Positions 1-8,673 of a stretch of DNA of 64,000 nucleotides are shown piece after piece. The stretch's first letter is position 1. Every line of letters begins with the position of its first letter. The position numbers and the translations under genes are program-made. The DNA is from Saccharicrinis sp963677655 (GTDB taxonomy: Bacteria; Bacteroidota; Bacteroidia; Bacteroidales; Marinilabiliaceae): the NCBI GenBank assembly GCA_963677655.1, contig OY782088.1; one strand, given 5' to 3'. The notes under the pieces are model-generated. The model was not told the DNA's origin, made no database searches, and saw only the letters and a program-made list of their open reading frames with translations.

Positions 1-2
1 AG

Positions 3-518
3 ATAACTAAATTAAGAAAAGCTCTTTATTTTCTAACTTTCTTCTTTATTTCTTTACTATTGGTTTTTTTGTTAAAAGGGATGATTGATTTTTCAGGTTC
101 ATCAAAAAACGAACAGGTTAAGGCTTTAGAATTAAAATACACTGATTTGCAAAAGGCAAACAACATGCTTGAAGATTCTTTAAGTATATATAAGAGTAAA
201 TTAAATCAGATTATAGATCACAATATTGAGGTAAGAGATGAAAAAGGATTAAGGTTTAGGGTGCAGATCGGTGCATTTAAAGGACTTAACTTAAATAACT
301 ATACAGAAAACCTAGTGGCAATTAATCAGGAATCATATGATAGCATCAATCAATATACTATAGGTATTTTTAAAGATTATCAAAAAGCAAAATTGTTTTT
401 AGAAGACGTAAGGAAATTAGGTTTTAATGATTCTTTTATAATTTCAACCAAAGACGGAAGGAGAATTCCTGTTCAGCAATTGTCTAAAGAAGAATTATTT
501 CCCAATCTAAATGATTAA
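3..518 (+). CDS. SPOR-domain membrane protein, 5' end outside window
   Basis: The reading frame is open from base 3 to the stop at 518, so the gene is cut by the left edge. Before the first in-frame ATG (about base 81) the frame encodes a strongly hydrophobic stretch (YFLTFFFISLLLVFLL), which I read as a membrane anchor. A coiled-coil-like linker follows, with residues such as KALELKYTDLQKANNMLEDS. The last 75 residues look like a SPOR domain: a RVQIGAF start, a middle YTIGIFKDYQKAKLFLEDV and an end FIISTKDGRRIPV. SPOR domains bind denuded septal peptidoglycan. The protein is therefore probably anchored in the inner membrane with a periplasmic SPOR head. The exact family is not identifiable. 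Confidence 0.75.
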   Translation: MTKLRKALYFLTFFFISLLLVFLLKGMIDFSGSSKNEQVKALELKYTDLQKANNMLEDSLSIYKSKLNQIIDHNIEVRDEKGLRFRVQIGAFKGLNLNNYTENLVAINQESYDSINQYTIGIFKDYQKAKLFLEDVRKLGFNDSFIISTKDGRRIPVQQLSKEELFPNLND

Positions 519-564
519 ATTATGCAGTAATAGTCGTTTTGAAGGTGTTTTTCATATTGGAATC

Positions 565-1671
565 TTAATCAAGTTTACCTGTAAGTTTTCTAACTAGATT
601 GTATTTTGAAAAGAATTCTTTAGCTACAACTCTGATAATAGTAAAAATGGGAATTGCCAAAAACATACCTGCCATCCCTGCAATATAACCTGCCATTATA
701 ATTACCAAAAAAATTTCTAACGGGTGTGCTTTTACACTAGTTGAAAATATCATGGGTTGAAATAAGATATTATCTAGAAGCTGCACAATAATGTAAAGAA
801 TAATTATTGCTCCAAAGAATATCATTATTGGAGGAGGAGCATCTGTTTGTAAATAGACAACCATAGATACAATAACACCAAATGATGCGCCTATAATTGG
901 TCCTAAATACGGAATTATATTTATAAATCCTGAAAACAAACCAATTATTAAGGCATGACGAAACTCTAGTCCAATTATCATTAGACCAATTATAATTAAA
1001 ATTGATATTAAAGTAATTTGAATAATAATACCAGTAAAATATCTTCTTAATAGTTTGTTTATTGACCAAAGCATATGATCTACACCTACATAATAATTCT
1101 CAGGAACTACTAATTTTATGCTTTCTAATAACAATGATTCTTCTTTCAGTAAAAAAAATGTAATAAAAGAAATGGAGAACATTGCTATAAACGTATTGCC
1201 AATAAATTCAATAAAAGATGATAGGACTAATTGTATTTTTGACAAGTTAAATATTGAGCCAAAAAACTCATTAATTTGAGCTTTTATCAATGGAAATCCT
1301 GCTTCAGCTATATATGTATCTTTAAAAGGTTGTAAAAGTGTAGCTGTAGTATTGTCTAATTTGTCTAAAACCATGTAGTAGTCTACTTTGGATAAAAATT
1401 GGATTTCTTCAATAATAAAGGGAACAGTATAGCTCAGTATTACTATAATTATCGCCCAGATTAATAATACCGTTGCAAGGGCACTTAATGATTTAGTAAG
1501 TTTTATTTTTTTTGAAAGTTTGCCTCTGAAAAAATCAAAAATGGGACGTGCTACCAATGAAAGTATTGCAGATAAAATAATAAAGAATACAATTGCTCTG
1601 AAATACCAAAGCAAGACAATGCCAATACAAAAAGATAATATACCTATAATATATTTTAAATTGTCTTTCAT
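565..1671 (-). CDS. AI-2E family transporter (permease)
   Basis: A 368-residue polytopic membrane protein of the AI-2E/PerM family (PF01594). Paired hydrophobic helices lie at about residues 7-42 and 60-90, a helix at 155-180, and a dense membrane block at 210-350. The C-terminal signature is visible: LDNILFQPMIF, then a conserved proline-containing helix with GMAGMFLAIPIFTII. The family includes E. coli TqsA and sodium/proton antiporters, so the substrate cannot be named. The gene converges on the SPOR gene to its left with only 46 bp between stops and no clear hairpin. A paralogue lies at 12019-13104. Confidence 0.88.
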   Translation of the reverse strand: MKDNLKYIIGILSFCIGIVLLWYFRAIVFFIILSAILSLVARPIFDFFRGKLSKKIKLTKSLSALATVLLIWAIIIVILSYTVPFIIEEIQFLSKVDYYMVLDKLDNTTATLLQPFKDTYIAEAGFPLIKAQINEFFGSIFNLSKIQLVLSSFIEFIGNTFIAMFSISFITFFLLKEESLLLESIKLVVPENYYVGVDHMLWSINKLLRRYFTGIIIQITLISILIIIGLMIIGLEFRHALIIGLFSGFINIIPYLGPIIGASFGVIVSMVVYLQTDAPPPIMIFFGAIIILYIIVQLLDNILFQPMIFSTSVKAHPLEIFLVIIMAGYIAGMAGMFLAIPIFTIIRVVAKEFFSKYNLVRKLTGKLD

Positions 1672-1940
1672 TTTAAAGTGTTGAATATGAAGAGTGTGTG
1701 ATTATTTCTTTTATTCCAGCTGTATTATAAATGTATTAAAATTCATTGTCTATATCAATTATTATTATAATAATTAAATATTAAAAAACCGTTGATTTAA
1801 CATTGGAATAATTATCGTAATGTATCAAATTGTTTAAAAAGTTAATTAATACTAAAAATAGTGTTGATATGTAAAATAATAATTCTATTTTTAGACCCAT
1901 TATAAGCTCATTATTAAATAACCCCGTAAAACCCCTACAA

Positions 1941-2750
1941 ATGAAAGGAGCTATTATTGGTGATATTATTGGATCTGCATTTGTGCATGACAATAGATCT
2001 ACAACTGATTTTCAACTTTTTAAACCAATTTCTTCTTTTACAGAAGATACAGTATTAACCATAGCTACGGCTGATGCTGTTATTAATAATTGTGATTTTA
2101 GAGATACTCTGAAAAAATGGATTAAAAAATATCCATATGCCGGCTATACCGAGAAATTTAAGGAATGGGTCATGAAAACAAATTGTGATATTCCATTTAA
2201 CAGTAAAGGAAATAGTTCTGCACGACGAGTAAGCTCTATAGGAATGGTTGCCTCAAGTTTAGAGGAAGCATTAAATTTAACAGAAGAATCAGCAAAGGTA
2301 ACTCATAGTAGTGCTGTAAAAATTAATGCATCAAAAGCTGTTAGTGCAGCAATTTTTCTGGCTAAGTCTGGAGAAAATAAGGCATATATCAAACAGTATA
2401 TTGTAAAAGAATTTGGTTACAACCTCGATAAAGAAGTTGATGAATTACATTATGATGTTACAAGTTTTGATTTGAAAACTCCTGTACCTGCAGCAATTAG
2501 TATGTTTTTACGTTCAAATAATTTTGAAGATGCAATCAGGAGAGCTGTTTCATTAGGAGGACATAGTAATACAATTGGAAGTATTACAGGAGCAATAGCT
2601 TATGCTTATTATAAACATATTCCTAAGAGTATAATAAAAAGAGCATTGAATAGGTTAACACCTGAAATGGAAAGATTTATAGATGGGTTCGAAGAAAAGT
2701 ATCTTCACCATAATGAACAAAATAAAGAAATATTGATATCAATACATTAA
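1941..2750 (+). CDS. ADP-ribosylglycohydrolase-family protein with altered metal-site motifs
   Basis: A 269-residue protein of the ADP-ribosylglycohydrolase fold (DraG/ARH3-like). It opens with GAIIGDIIGSAF, as in many bacterial members. The family normally binds two Mg ions through an FTDDT/S motif near residue 30-40 and a GGDSDT motif near the C-terminus. Here the first reads FTEDTVLT and the second reads GGHSNTIGSITG, so three acidic metal ligands are changed (D to E, D to H, D to N). The fold appears intact and full length. Either catalysis is impaired or the metal site differs. The gene is monocistronic and ends in a hairpin shared with lon. Confidence 0.82.
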   Translation: MKGAIIGDIIGSAFVHDNRSTTDFQLFKPISSFTEDTVLTIATADAVINNCDFRDTLKKWIKKYPYAGYTEKFKEWVMKTNCDIPFNSKGNSSARRVSSIGMVASSLEEALNLTEESAKVTHSSAVKINASKAVSAAIFLAKSGENKAYIKQYIVKEFGYNLDKEVDELHYDVTSFDLKTPVPAAISMFLRSNNFEDAIRRAVSLGGHSNTIGSITGAIAYAYYKHIPKSIIKRALNRLTPEMERFIDGFEEKYLHHNEQNKEILISIH

Positions 2751-2778
2751 AAAAAGGGAGCTTAAGCTCCCTTTTTTA
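2749..2778. terminator. Bidirectional intrinsic terminator between ARH-like gene and lon
   Basis: A perfect palindrome with 13-base arms (AAAAAGGGAGCTT and its complement) spans 2751-2776. A-tracts on the left and T-tracts on the right give a U-run in both directions. It overlaps the lon stop codon and serves the two convergent genes. Confidence 0.9.
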
Positions 2779-5202
2779 TTTTTCTATTGCAATAGCTAAT
2801 ACTTCTTTTATTTCATTGACATAATGGAATGTTAAACCATCTATGTATATATCTTTTATTTCTGAAACATCTTTTAAATTGTCTTTCGACAAAATAATTT
2901 CTTTTATTCCTGCTCTTTTAGCAGCAAGAATTTTTTCTTTAATGCCTCCAACTGGTAATACTTTACCTCTTAAAGTAATTTCACCAGTCATAGCAATAGC
3001 TTTCTTAACTTTTTTGCCTGTAAAAATAGAGGCAAGTGCAGTTGCCATTGTAATTCCTGCTGATGGACCATCTTTAGGTATAGCTCCTTCTGGCACATGA
3101 ACATGAATGTTATTTTCTTCTATTTGCTTTGAGCTTATTTTTAATTCTTTGGAATGTGATTTAATGTACTCAAGTGCTAATATTGCAGATTCCTTCATTA
3201 CATCACCTAAGTTACCTGTTAAGGTTAACTTACCGTTGCCCTTCGAAAGACTTGATTCAACATAAAGGATTTCGCCACCAACAGCAGTCCATGCTAAACC
3301 TGTTACAACCCCAGGAACATGAGTATCCTGATACTTTTCTTTTGAGAATCTTTCAACTCCAAGATTGTCTTTAATATCATCTATAGAAACAGCCTTTTTA
3401 AACTCTTTGTTGGTTGCAATTTTTAATGCATACTTTCGTGCTAATTTTGCTAATACCTTATTTAACTCTCTAACCCCTGATTCCCTGGTATAATTTTCAA
3501 TTATAAAGGTCATCGTTTTCTTAGAAATTGATATTTTACTTTTAGGAATTCCGTGGTTTTCAAGTTGTTTTGGCCACAAATGGCGTTTCGCTATTTCATA
3601 TTTCTCTTCTAAAATATATCCACTAACTTCAATTAGTTCCATTCTGTCAAGAAGAGGTTGTGAAATTGAGCTTAAAGTATTTGATGTAGCAATAAAAATT
3701 ACTTTAGATAGATCAAAGTCTACTTCCAGGAAGTTATCATGGAAATTTTCATTTTGCTCTGGATCTAATACTTCAAGAAGTGCAGCAGCCGGGTCTCCAT
3801 GAGCACTACTACCAATCTTATCAATCTCGTCAAGAATGAAAACTGGATTGGCGCTTTCTGCCTTTTTGATATTTTGAATAATACGACCAGGCATTGCCCC
3901 GATATATGTTTTTCTATGTCCTCTTATTTCAGCTTCGTCATGAACGCCTCCCAGTGACATTCTGGCATATTTTCTACCTAAAGCATCAGCTACAGATTTT
4001 CCCAAAGAGGTTTTACCAACTCCAGGAGGGCCATATAAACAAATTATAGGAGATTTTAAATCACCTTTAAGTTTTAATACTGCCAGGTGTTCTAAGATTC
4101 TTTCCTTAACACCATCTAATCCAAAGTGGTCTCTATTTAATACATCTTCAGCTGATTCCATGTCGAATTTATCCTCAGTATATTCATTCCATGGTAAATC
4201 AAGCATAGTTTGAAGATAGTTATGTTGTACGGAATATTCTCCTGTTGCAGGGTTTAGTCTTTCTAGTTTATCAATTTCTTTATAAAAAACCTCTGCAATT
4301 TCTTTACCCCACTTCTTTGTTTCTGCTTTTTCTTTTAAATCTCTGATTTCTTGCTCGATGGGGCTTGATCCAAGCTCGTCCTGAATATGCTTCATTTGCT
4401 GGTGAAGCATGTACTCACGCTGTTGCTGATCAATGTCAAGCTTAACCTTACTTTGGATATCATTTTTTAGTTCAAGAAGTTGAACTTCTCTTGTAAGATA
4501 TTCAAGGAGTTTCATACCCCTTTCCTTTAGTTCATCAATTTTAAGTAGACTTTGCTTTTCTTTTACTGAAATATCAGTGTTAGAGCAAATAAAATTGATT
4601 AGGAAAGTGGAATTATCAATATTTTTAACCGCAAAAGATGCTTCTGGAGGAAGGTTTGTGGAATATTTGATGATTCGTAAAGAAAGATCTTTTAAGGAGC
4701 TCACCAAAGCTTCGTAGTCTCTTGTTGTATCTTCCTCTGGTTTTATGTCTTCTAAAGTATTTACTTTTGCTTTTAAATATGGTTCTGTTTCAATAACCTC
4801 TTCGACTTCAAATCGTGCTTTGCCTTGAATAATAGCAGAAGTTGATCCATCCGGCATTTCTAATAGCTTAATTACTTTAGCTATTGTACCAATTTGATAT
4901 AAGTCTTCAATCTGAGGTTCTTCAACGTCTGATTCTATTTGTGCTAATGCTCCAAATAAACCATCAGATTTTTGGGCGTCACGAACTAACTTTAAAGAAA
5001 GGTCTCTTCCTAAAGAAATTGGAACTATTACTCCTGGAAATAATACAGTGTTTCTTAATGGTAAAAGTGGAAGTAGCTCAGGCACTTCAAAATCTGTCAC
5101 ATCGGATTCATCTTCGTCAGAAACAATGGGTATAAATTCTGCATCTGAATCATATTCATTACTTAATGCTGCCTGATTTATAGAGATCTTAATTTTATCC
5201 AT
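2776..5202 (-). CDS. lon: ATP-dependent protease Lon (first copy)
   Basis: A cytosolic AAA+ serine protease that degrades misfolded and regulatory proteins. Order: LonN substrate-binding domain (starting LLPLLPLRNTVLFPGV), coiled coil, AAA+ module with Walker A GPPGVGKTS and Walker B FILDEIDKIG, and the C-terminal protease domain. The catalytic dyad is intact: Ser714 in PKDGPSAG and Lys757 in GGIKEK, 43 residues apart as in E. coli. The frame could start eight codons upstream at a TTG (5226), but the ATG at 5202 (MDKIKIS) is the better start and gives 808 residues. A second Lon lies at 44735-47107 and differs in its N-terminal region. Confidence 0.96.
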   Translation of the reverse strand: MDKIKISINQAALSNEYDSDAEFIPIVSDEDESDVTDFEVPELLPLLPLRNTVLFPGVIVPISLGRDLSLKLVRDAQKSDGLFGALAQIESDVEEPQIEDLYQIGTIAKVIKLLEMPDGSTSAIIQGKARFEVEEVIETEPYLKAKVNTLEDIKPEEDTTRDYEALVSSLKDLSLRIIKYSTNLPPEASFAVKNIDNSTFLINFICSNTDISVKEKQSLLKIDELKERGMKLLEYLTREVQLLELKNDIQSKVKLDIDQQQREYMLHQQMKHIQDELGSSPIEQEIRDLKEKAETKKWGKEIAEVFYKEIDKLERLNPATGEYSVQHNYLQTMLDLPWNEYTEDKFDMESAEDVLNRDHFGLDGVKERILEHLAVLKLKGDLKSPIICLYGPPGVGKTSLGKSVADALGRKYARMSLGGVHDEAEIRGHRKTYIGAMPGRIIQNIKKAESANPVFILDEIDKIGSSAHGDPAAALLEVLDPEQNENFHDNFLEVDFDLSKVIFIATSNTLSSISQPLLDRMELIEVSGYILEEKYEIAKRHLWPKQLENHGIPKSKISISKKTMTFIIENYTRESGVRELNKVLAKLARKYALKIATNKEFKKAVSIDDIKDNLGVERFSKEKYQDTHVPGVVTGLAWTAVGGEILYVESSLSKGNGKLTLTGNLGDVMKESAILALEYIKSHSKELKISSKQIEENNIHVHVPEGAIPKDGPSAGITMATALASIFTGKKVKKAIAMTGEITLRGKVLPVGGIKEKILAAKRAGIKEIILSKDNLKDVSEIKDIYIDGLTFHYVNEIKEVLAIAIEK

Positions 5203-5339
5203 ATACTTATATAAGAAAATTGACAAATTGTCATTTGTTTTTTAATGTACTTAGGGGAGACTATTATGTCAATAGGTATGCCAAAAATATTTCAAGATAA
5301 TATTTGATGAACAATGTTTGGGGGGATTCATTACCGGAT

Positions 5340-5370
5340 AAAAAAAAAGCTTCGGTATTTCCGAAGCTTT
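5340..5370 (-). terminator. Intrinsic terminator of rpmE2
   Basis: A 10-bp perfect stem (AAAGCTTCGG / CCGAAGCTTT) with a 5-base loop lies at 5346-5370. On the minus strand it is followed by a run of T (plus-strand A-run at about 5339-5348). It sits 22 bp past the rpmE2 stop. Confidence 0.9.
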
Positions 5371-5392
5371 CATAAGACTTAAGCGTCTAAGC

Positions 5393-5656
5393 TTATTTTT
5401 TTTTGCTATCCATGTGTTTTTGATATCTACTTCTAAACTTGTCTACACGTCCTGCTGTATCAACAAGTTTCATCTTACCAGTATAAAAAGGGTGAGATGT
5501 GTTAGAGATTTCAAGTTTCACTAACGGATACTCTACTCCGTCTATTTCAATTGTATCTTTGGTATTCACTGTAGAACGAGAGATAAATGTCTCGTCGTTT
5601 GACATATCTTTGAAAGCTACCAAGCGATAATTATCCGGATGAATTTCCTTTTTCAT
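5393..5656 (-). CDS. rpmE2: 50S ribosomal protein L31 type B
   Basis: An 87-residue ribosomal protein starting MKKEIHPDNYRLVAFKDMS. It contains the L31 core ISNTSHPFYTGK and ends with RVDKFRSRYQ. It has no cysteines, so it is the zinc-independent type B (YkgM-like) form, usual in Bacteroidota. It is a single gene with its own promoter and terminator. The ATG at 5656 is preceded by an AGAGG-like sequence. Confidence 0.96.
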   Translation of the reverse strand: MKKEIHPDNYRLVAFKDMSNDETFISRSTVNTKDTIEIDGVEYPLVKLEISNTSHPFYTGKMKLVDTAGRVDKFRSRYQKHMDSKKK

Positions 5657-5695
5657 TTTCTTACCTCTTTAATATTCAAATTTCTTAACGGACTG

Positions 5696-5726
5696 CAAAG
5701 GTAAATATTAAAATTTAACCTGCAAA
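5696..5726 (-). promoter_or_regulatory. Bacteroidota-type promoter of rpmE2
   Basis: On the minus strand the -7 element TACCTTTG (5696-5703) and the -33 element TTTG (5723-5726) are separated by 19 bp. This matches the Bacteroidota consensus TTTG-N19-21-TAnnTTTG exactly. The leader to the ATG is about 35 bases. Confidence 0.8.
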
Positions 5727-5788
5727 AGAAATCTTATTTATTTAATTAATTTTTAGTGCTATTGCATAAGAATTTGTTCTAACAGATC

Positions 5789-6985
5789 TTAGTTTTCTTT
5801 TAATGCTTTTTCTTTTGTGTCTGTAGGAATATATGTTGCTCTTATGTTTTTTCGTTTCTCCGGGTCGAAAATAAAACGATATGTTATGTGCTTTTTAGAG
5901 AATTCTGCGCCCATTGAATCCTGTAATGTTCTCATTTTGGGATTAAAGTCTCCAACCCAGCTTAATTCCATTTCATTAAACCAAGGACGGTTATATACAG
6001 GCGTTTTTAAATTATAAAATAAACCTGATTCGATACCTGATTTTTGAAACTTTGGTTTTACTCCCAGAATTACAACTCTTAAGCGAGTCATTGTTTTATT
6101 GTATTTTAACCATAAAAATCTAAGTTTATTAAAAAAGTTCAATTTACCGTTGAAGTACTTAAAAATTTGGTTCACATCAGGATATAATAAAATGAATCCT
6201 ATAGGTTCATTGTTGTGATAAGCAAACCAAAGTAGTTCTTCAATAGCAATGGGCTTAGCTTGTAGAAAAATTGGTTTTATTTTTTCCGGAGTCATAGGAG
6301 TGAAGTTCTCGTGAAATTTCCATGCCTCATTATAGATTTCACAAAAATCACTGATATACTGATCTGCTTTTGACCATTTGAAGTGTTTAAAGTTATAATC
6401 AGGTTTTTTACCTACCCATTCTGCTATTTTCCAAAATCTTTCAGGGAATGGCTTTTTTAAGTCTAGTTTGTTTGTTACCTGTTCAAAATAAGTTTGAAAG
6501 CCATACTCTTCAAAAAGTTCTTTGTAGTAAGGTGGGTTATATTGCATACCATAGGCAGGTTCTGTATATCCTTCAACTAAAAGGCCCCAAAAGGAATCAT
6601 TTTCTCCAAAGTTAATTGGACCATCTGTAGCTTCCATGCCTCTTTGTTTTAGCCATTCTACCGCTGTATCGAATAAAAGAAAAGCAGCTTCTTTATTGTT
6701 AATGCATTCAAAAAAGCCAATTCCACCTGTTGGTTGATCAAAACCATAGGCTTTCTTTTTATTAATAAATGCAGCAATTCTTCCTATTGTCTTTTTGTTT
6801 TTGTCTACTAATATATATCTAGTGGCAGAGCCGTGATTAAAATAGGTGTTTGTCTTTGGAGAGAAGATGGTTTCAATATCCTTATCAAGAGGTCTGATGA
6901 ATGAATTATCATTGTGATAAATTGACTTTACAACATCAACGAACTGTTTCTGATGGATTTTGTTTTGTACTTCTACAATTTGCAT
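5789..6985 (-). CDS. GNAT-like (acyl-CoA N-acyltransferase fold) protein
   Basis: About 398 residues from the ATG at 6985 (MQIVEVQNKIHQ). The frame stays open 30 codons further upstream, but that part looks non-native. The N-terminal part has an acyltransferase-like beta pattern (YILVDKNKKTIGRIAAFIN), and the middle holds DGPINFGENDSFWGLLVEG, a motif I associate with a conserved Bacteroidota family annotated as GNAT N-acetyltransferase. A second acyltransferase-like half contains PIGFILLYPDVNQ and VVILGVKPKFQKSG. No membrane segment or signal peptide. The substrate is unknown; the acyl acceptor could be an amino acid or peptide. It probably follows the class V aminotransferase gene, with a hairpin between them. 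Confidence 0.7.
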   Translation of the reverse strand: MQIVEVQNKIHQKQFVDVVKSIYHNDNSFIRPLDKDIETIFSPKTNTYFNHGSATRYILVDKNKKTIGRIAAFINKKKAYGFDQPTGGIGFFECINNKEAAFLLFDTAVEWLKQRGMEATDGPINFGENDSFWGLLVEGYTEPAYGMQYNPPYYKELFEEYGFQTYFEQVTNKLDLKKPFPERFWKIAEWVGKKPDYNFKHFKWSKADQYISDFCEIYNEAWKFHENFTPMTPEKIKPIFLQAKPIAIEELLWFAYHNNEPIGFILLYPDVNQIFKYFNGKLNFFNKLRFLWLKYNKTMTRLRVVILGVKPKFQKSGIESGLFYNLKTPVYNRPWFNEMELSWVGDFNPKMRTLQDSMGAEFSKKHITYRFIFDPEKRKNIRATYIPTDTKEKALKEN

Positions 6986-7057
6986 GTTATGTGATGTTTT
7001 AATGCTTTTACGTTTAAAATGTAAAGCTATAAAAAAGATAGTGAATAGTCGGTTATC

Positions 7058-7096
7058 TAAAAAATAATGCCGCACTTTTGTTTAAAAATGCGGCTC
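7058..7096 (-). terminator. Probable terminator after the class V aminotransferase gene
   Basis: A short GC-rich stem, GCCGCA (7069-7074) with TGCGGC (7089-7094), is followed on the minus strand by ATTATTTTTTAG. The stem is only six perfect pairs, so termination may be partial. Confidence 0.6.
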
Positions 7097-7110
7097 TTGT
7101 AAGTAAAAAA

Positions 7111-8574
7111 TTAAATAATAAACCAATTGTTATAGTCTTTTGGATTACTTACTCTATGGTTTTTTCGATGATACTCATTTTTGTATGGATTGTACTCGTA
7201 ATTTTTACCCCATTTAGTGGCATTTTCTGAAACTTGTTTAACTGCATCAATAATATAGTTAATCTCTTTGTTTGATGTTGTTGGATGAACAGATAAACGA
7301 ACCCAGCCAGGCTTTTCTGATAAATCTCCTTTATTGATTTTACTTGTGATTTTATTAGATGTATAATAATCAACATGTAGTAAATAATGTCCGTATGTTC
7401 CTGCACATGAACATCCTCCACGTACTTGTATTCCAAAGTAATCGTTTAATAGTTTCACTATTAAGTTGAAATGTATGTTGTCAAGGTAAAATGATATAGC
7501 ACCAAGTCGATCGTTGATGTTGTCAGCCAGAATATTCATTCCGGGTATTTTTCGAAATTCAGTAAGAATTTTTTTAACCATTTCATGTTCCCGCTGTCTC
7601 ATTAATTCACAGTTCATTTCTTCTTTAAGCTTAACGCATAAGGCGGCTTTTATCGATTGGATAAATCCAGGTGTTCCTCCATCCTCACGTGCTTCAATGT
7701 CATCTATGTACCTGTATTTTCCCCATCTGTTAGTCCAGTCAACAGTTCCTCCACCTGAATTGTCTGGGGCATGATTATGGTATATTGAGTTGTTGAAAAC
7801 AATAACTCCACTGCTTCCAGGTCCACCTAGGAATTTATAAGGTGAGAAGAATATGGCATCCAAGCTTTGAAGTTGATCATCCGGGTGCATATCAATCTTA
7901 ACATAAGGAGCTGATGCTGCAAAATCAACGAAACAAAAACCTCCATGTTCATGCATAATCTTTGCAAGTTCATAATAGGGAGTTTCAATACCTGTTACAT
8001 TAGAACAAGCAGAGAATGAACCTATTTTAAGGATTCTGTTTTCGTATTTTACAATTTCCTGACGTAGAGAATCAGGATTAACCAGTAAATCTTCATTGGG
8101 TTCAAGAACAACTACATCAGCATTTGACTCAAGCCAGGAAGTATGGTTAGAATGATGCTCCATATGTGTAATAAATATTACAGGTTTATGTTCTGGAGGT
8201 ATATGGTAATATCGTTGTGCCTGTTCTGGTACTCGCATTCCGAGTATGCGTTGTAATTTATTTATCACAGATGTCATACCTGTTCCGGCAGTGATAATTA
8301 TGTCATCGTTAGTGGTATTTACATGGTCTTTTATAATTTGATGGGATTGCTTGTAAATATTGGTCATAATCATTCCTGTATCACTTGATTCAGAATGAGT
8401 ATTGGCAACCATAGGTCCAATTTTATTTGAAATAATATCTTCAATGGGTTTATATAATCTTCCACTAGCAATCCAATCTGCATAAACTAATGGTTTTTCA
8501 CCCATTGGAGTATTTATTTTAGAATCATATCCAATTGTTTTTTCTCTAAACTTATTAAAATGTTGTTCTAACAT
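7111..8574 (-). CDS. Aminotransferase class V-fold PLP enzyme (cysteine desulfurase-like)
   Basis: A PLP-dependent enzyme of fold type I, class V. Visible features are YADWIASGRLY at the N-terminus (like the YLDNAA start of NifS/SufS), HMEHHSN, FVDFAASAP with the cofactor-binding Asp, the Schiff-base lysine in SPYKFLGGPGSSG, and a cysteine-rich RGGCSCAGTYG where desulfurases carry the catalytic Cys loop. About 488 residues from the ATG at 8574 (MLEQHFNKF); a GTG at 8601 would add nine residues. This is longer than SufS (about 405). No Suf or Isc genes are adjacent, so a housekeeping Fe-S role is doubtful. Cysteine desulfurase, selenocysteine lyase or another C-S or C-N lyase is possible. Confidence 0.8.
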   Translation of the reverse strand: MLEQHFNKFREKTIGYDSKINTPMGEKPLVYADWIASGRLYKPIEDIISNKIGPMVANTHSESSDTGMIMTNIYKQSHQIIKDHVNTTNDDIIITAGTGMTSVINKLQRILGMRVPEQAQRYYHIPPEHKPVIFITHMEHHSNHTSWLESNADVVVLEPNEDLLVNPDSLRQEIVKYENRILKIGSFSACSNVTGIETPYYELAKIMHEHGGFCFVDFAASAPYVKIDMHPDDQLQSLDAIFFSPYKFLGGPGSSGVIVFNNSIYHNHAPDNSGGGTVDWTNRWGKYRYIDDIEAREDGGTPGFIQSIKAALCVKLKEEMNCELMRQREHEMVKKILTEFRKIPGMNILADNINDRLGAISFYLDNIHFNLIVKLLNDYFGIQVRGGCSCAGTYGHYLLHVDYYTSNKITSKINKGDLSEKPGWVRLSVHPTTSNKEINYIIDAVKQVSENATKWGKNYEYNPYKNEYHRKNHRVSNPKDYNNWFII

Positions 8575-8673
8575 GTTATGGAAGTCTATTTTACAAATCA
8601 CTATTTAATTGGATAAATATAAAGAATGAGATTCTAAAAAATTGTGATATTTATTATGTTGGATTCCTGTTGA

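Noticed and set aside
1781..1993. Minus-strand 70-codon frame before the ADP-ribosylglycohydrolase gene
   Set aside because: It overlaps the start of the real gene antisense and has low-complexity content from the AT-rich leader.
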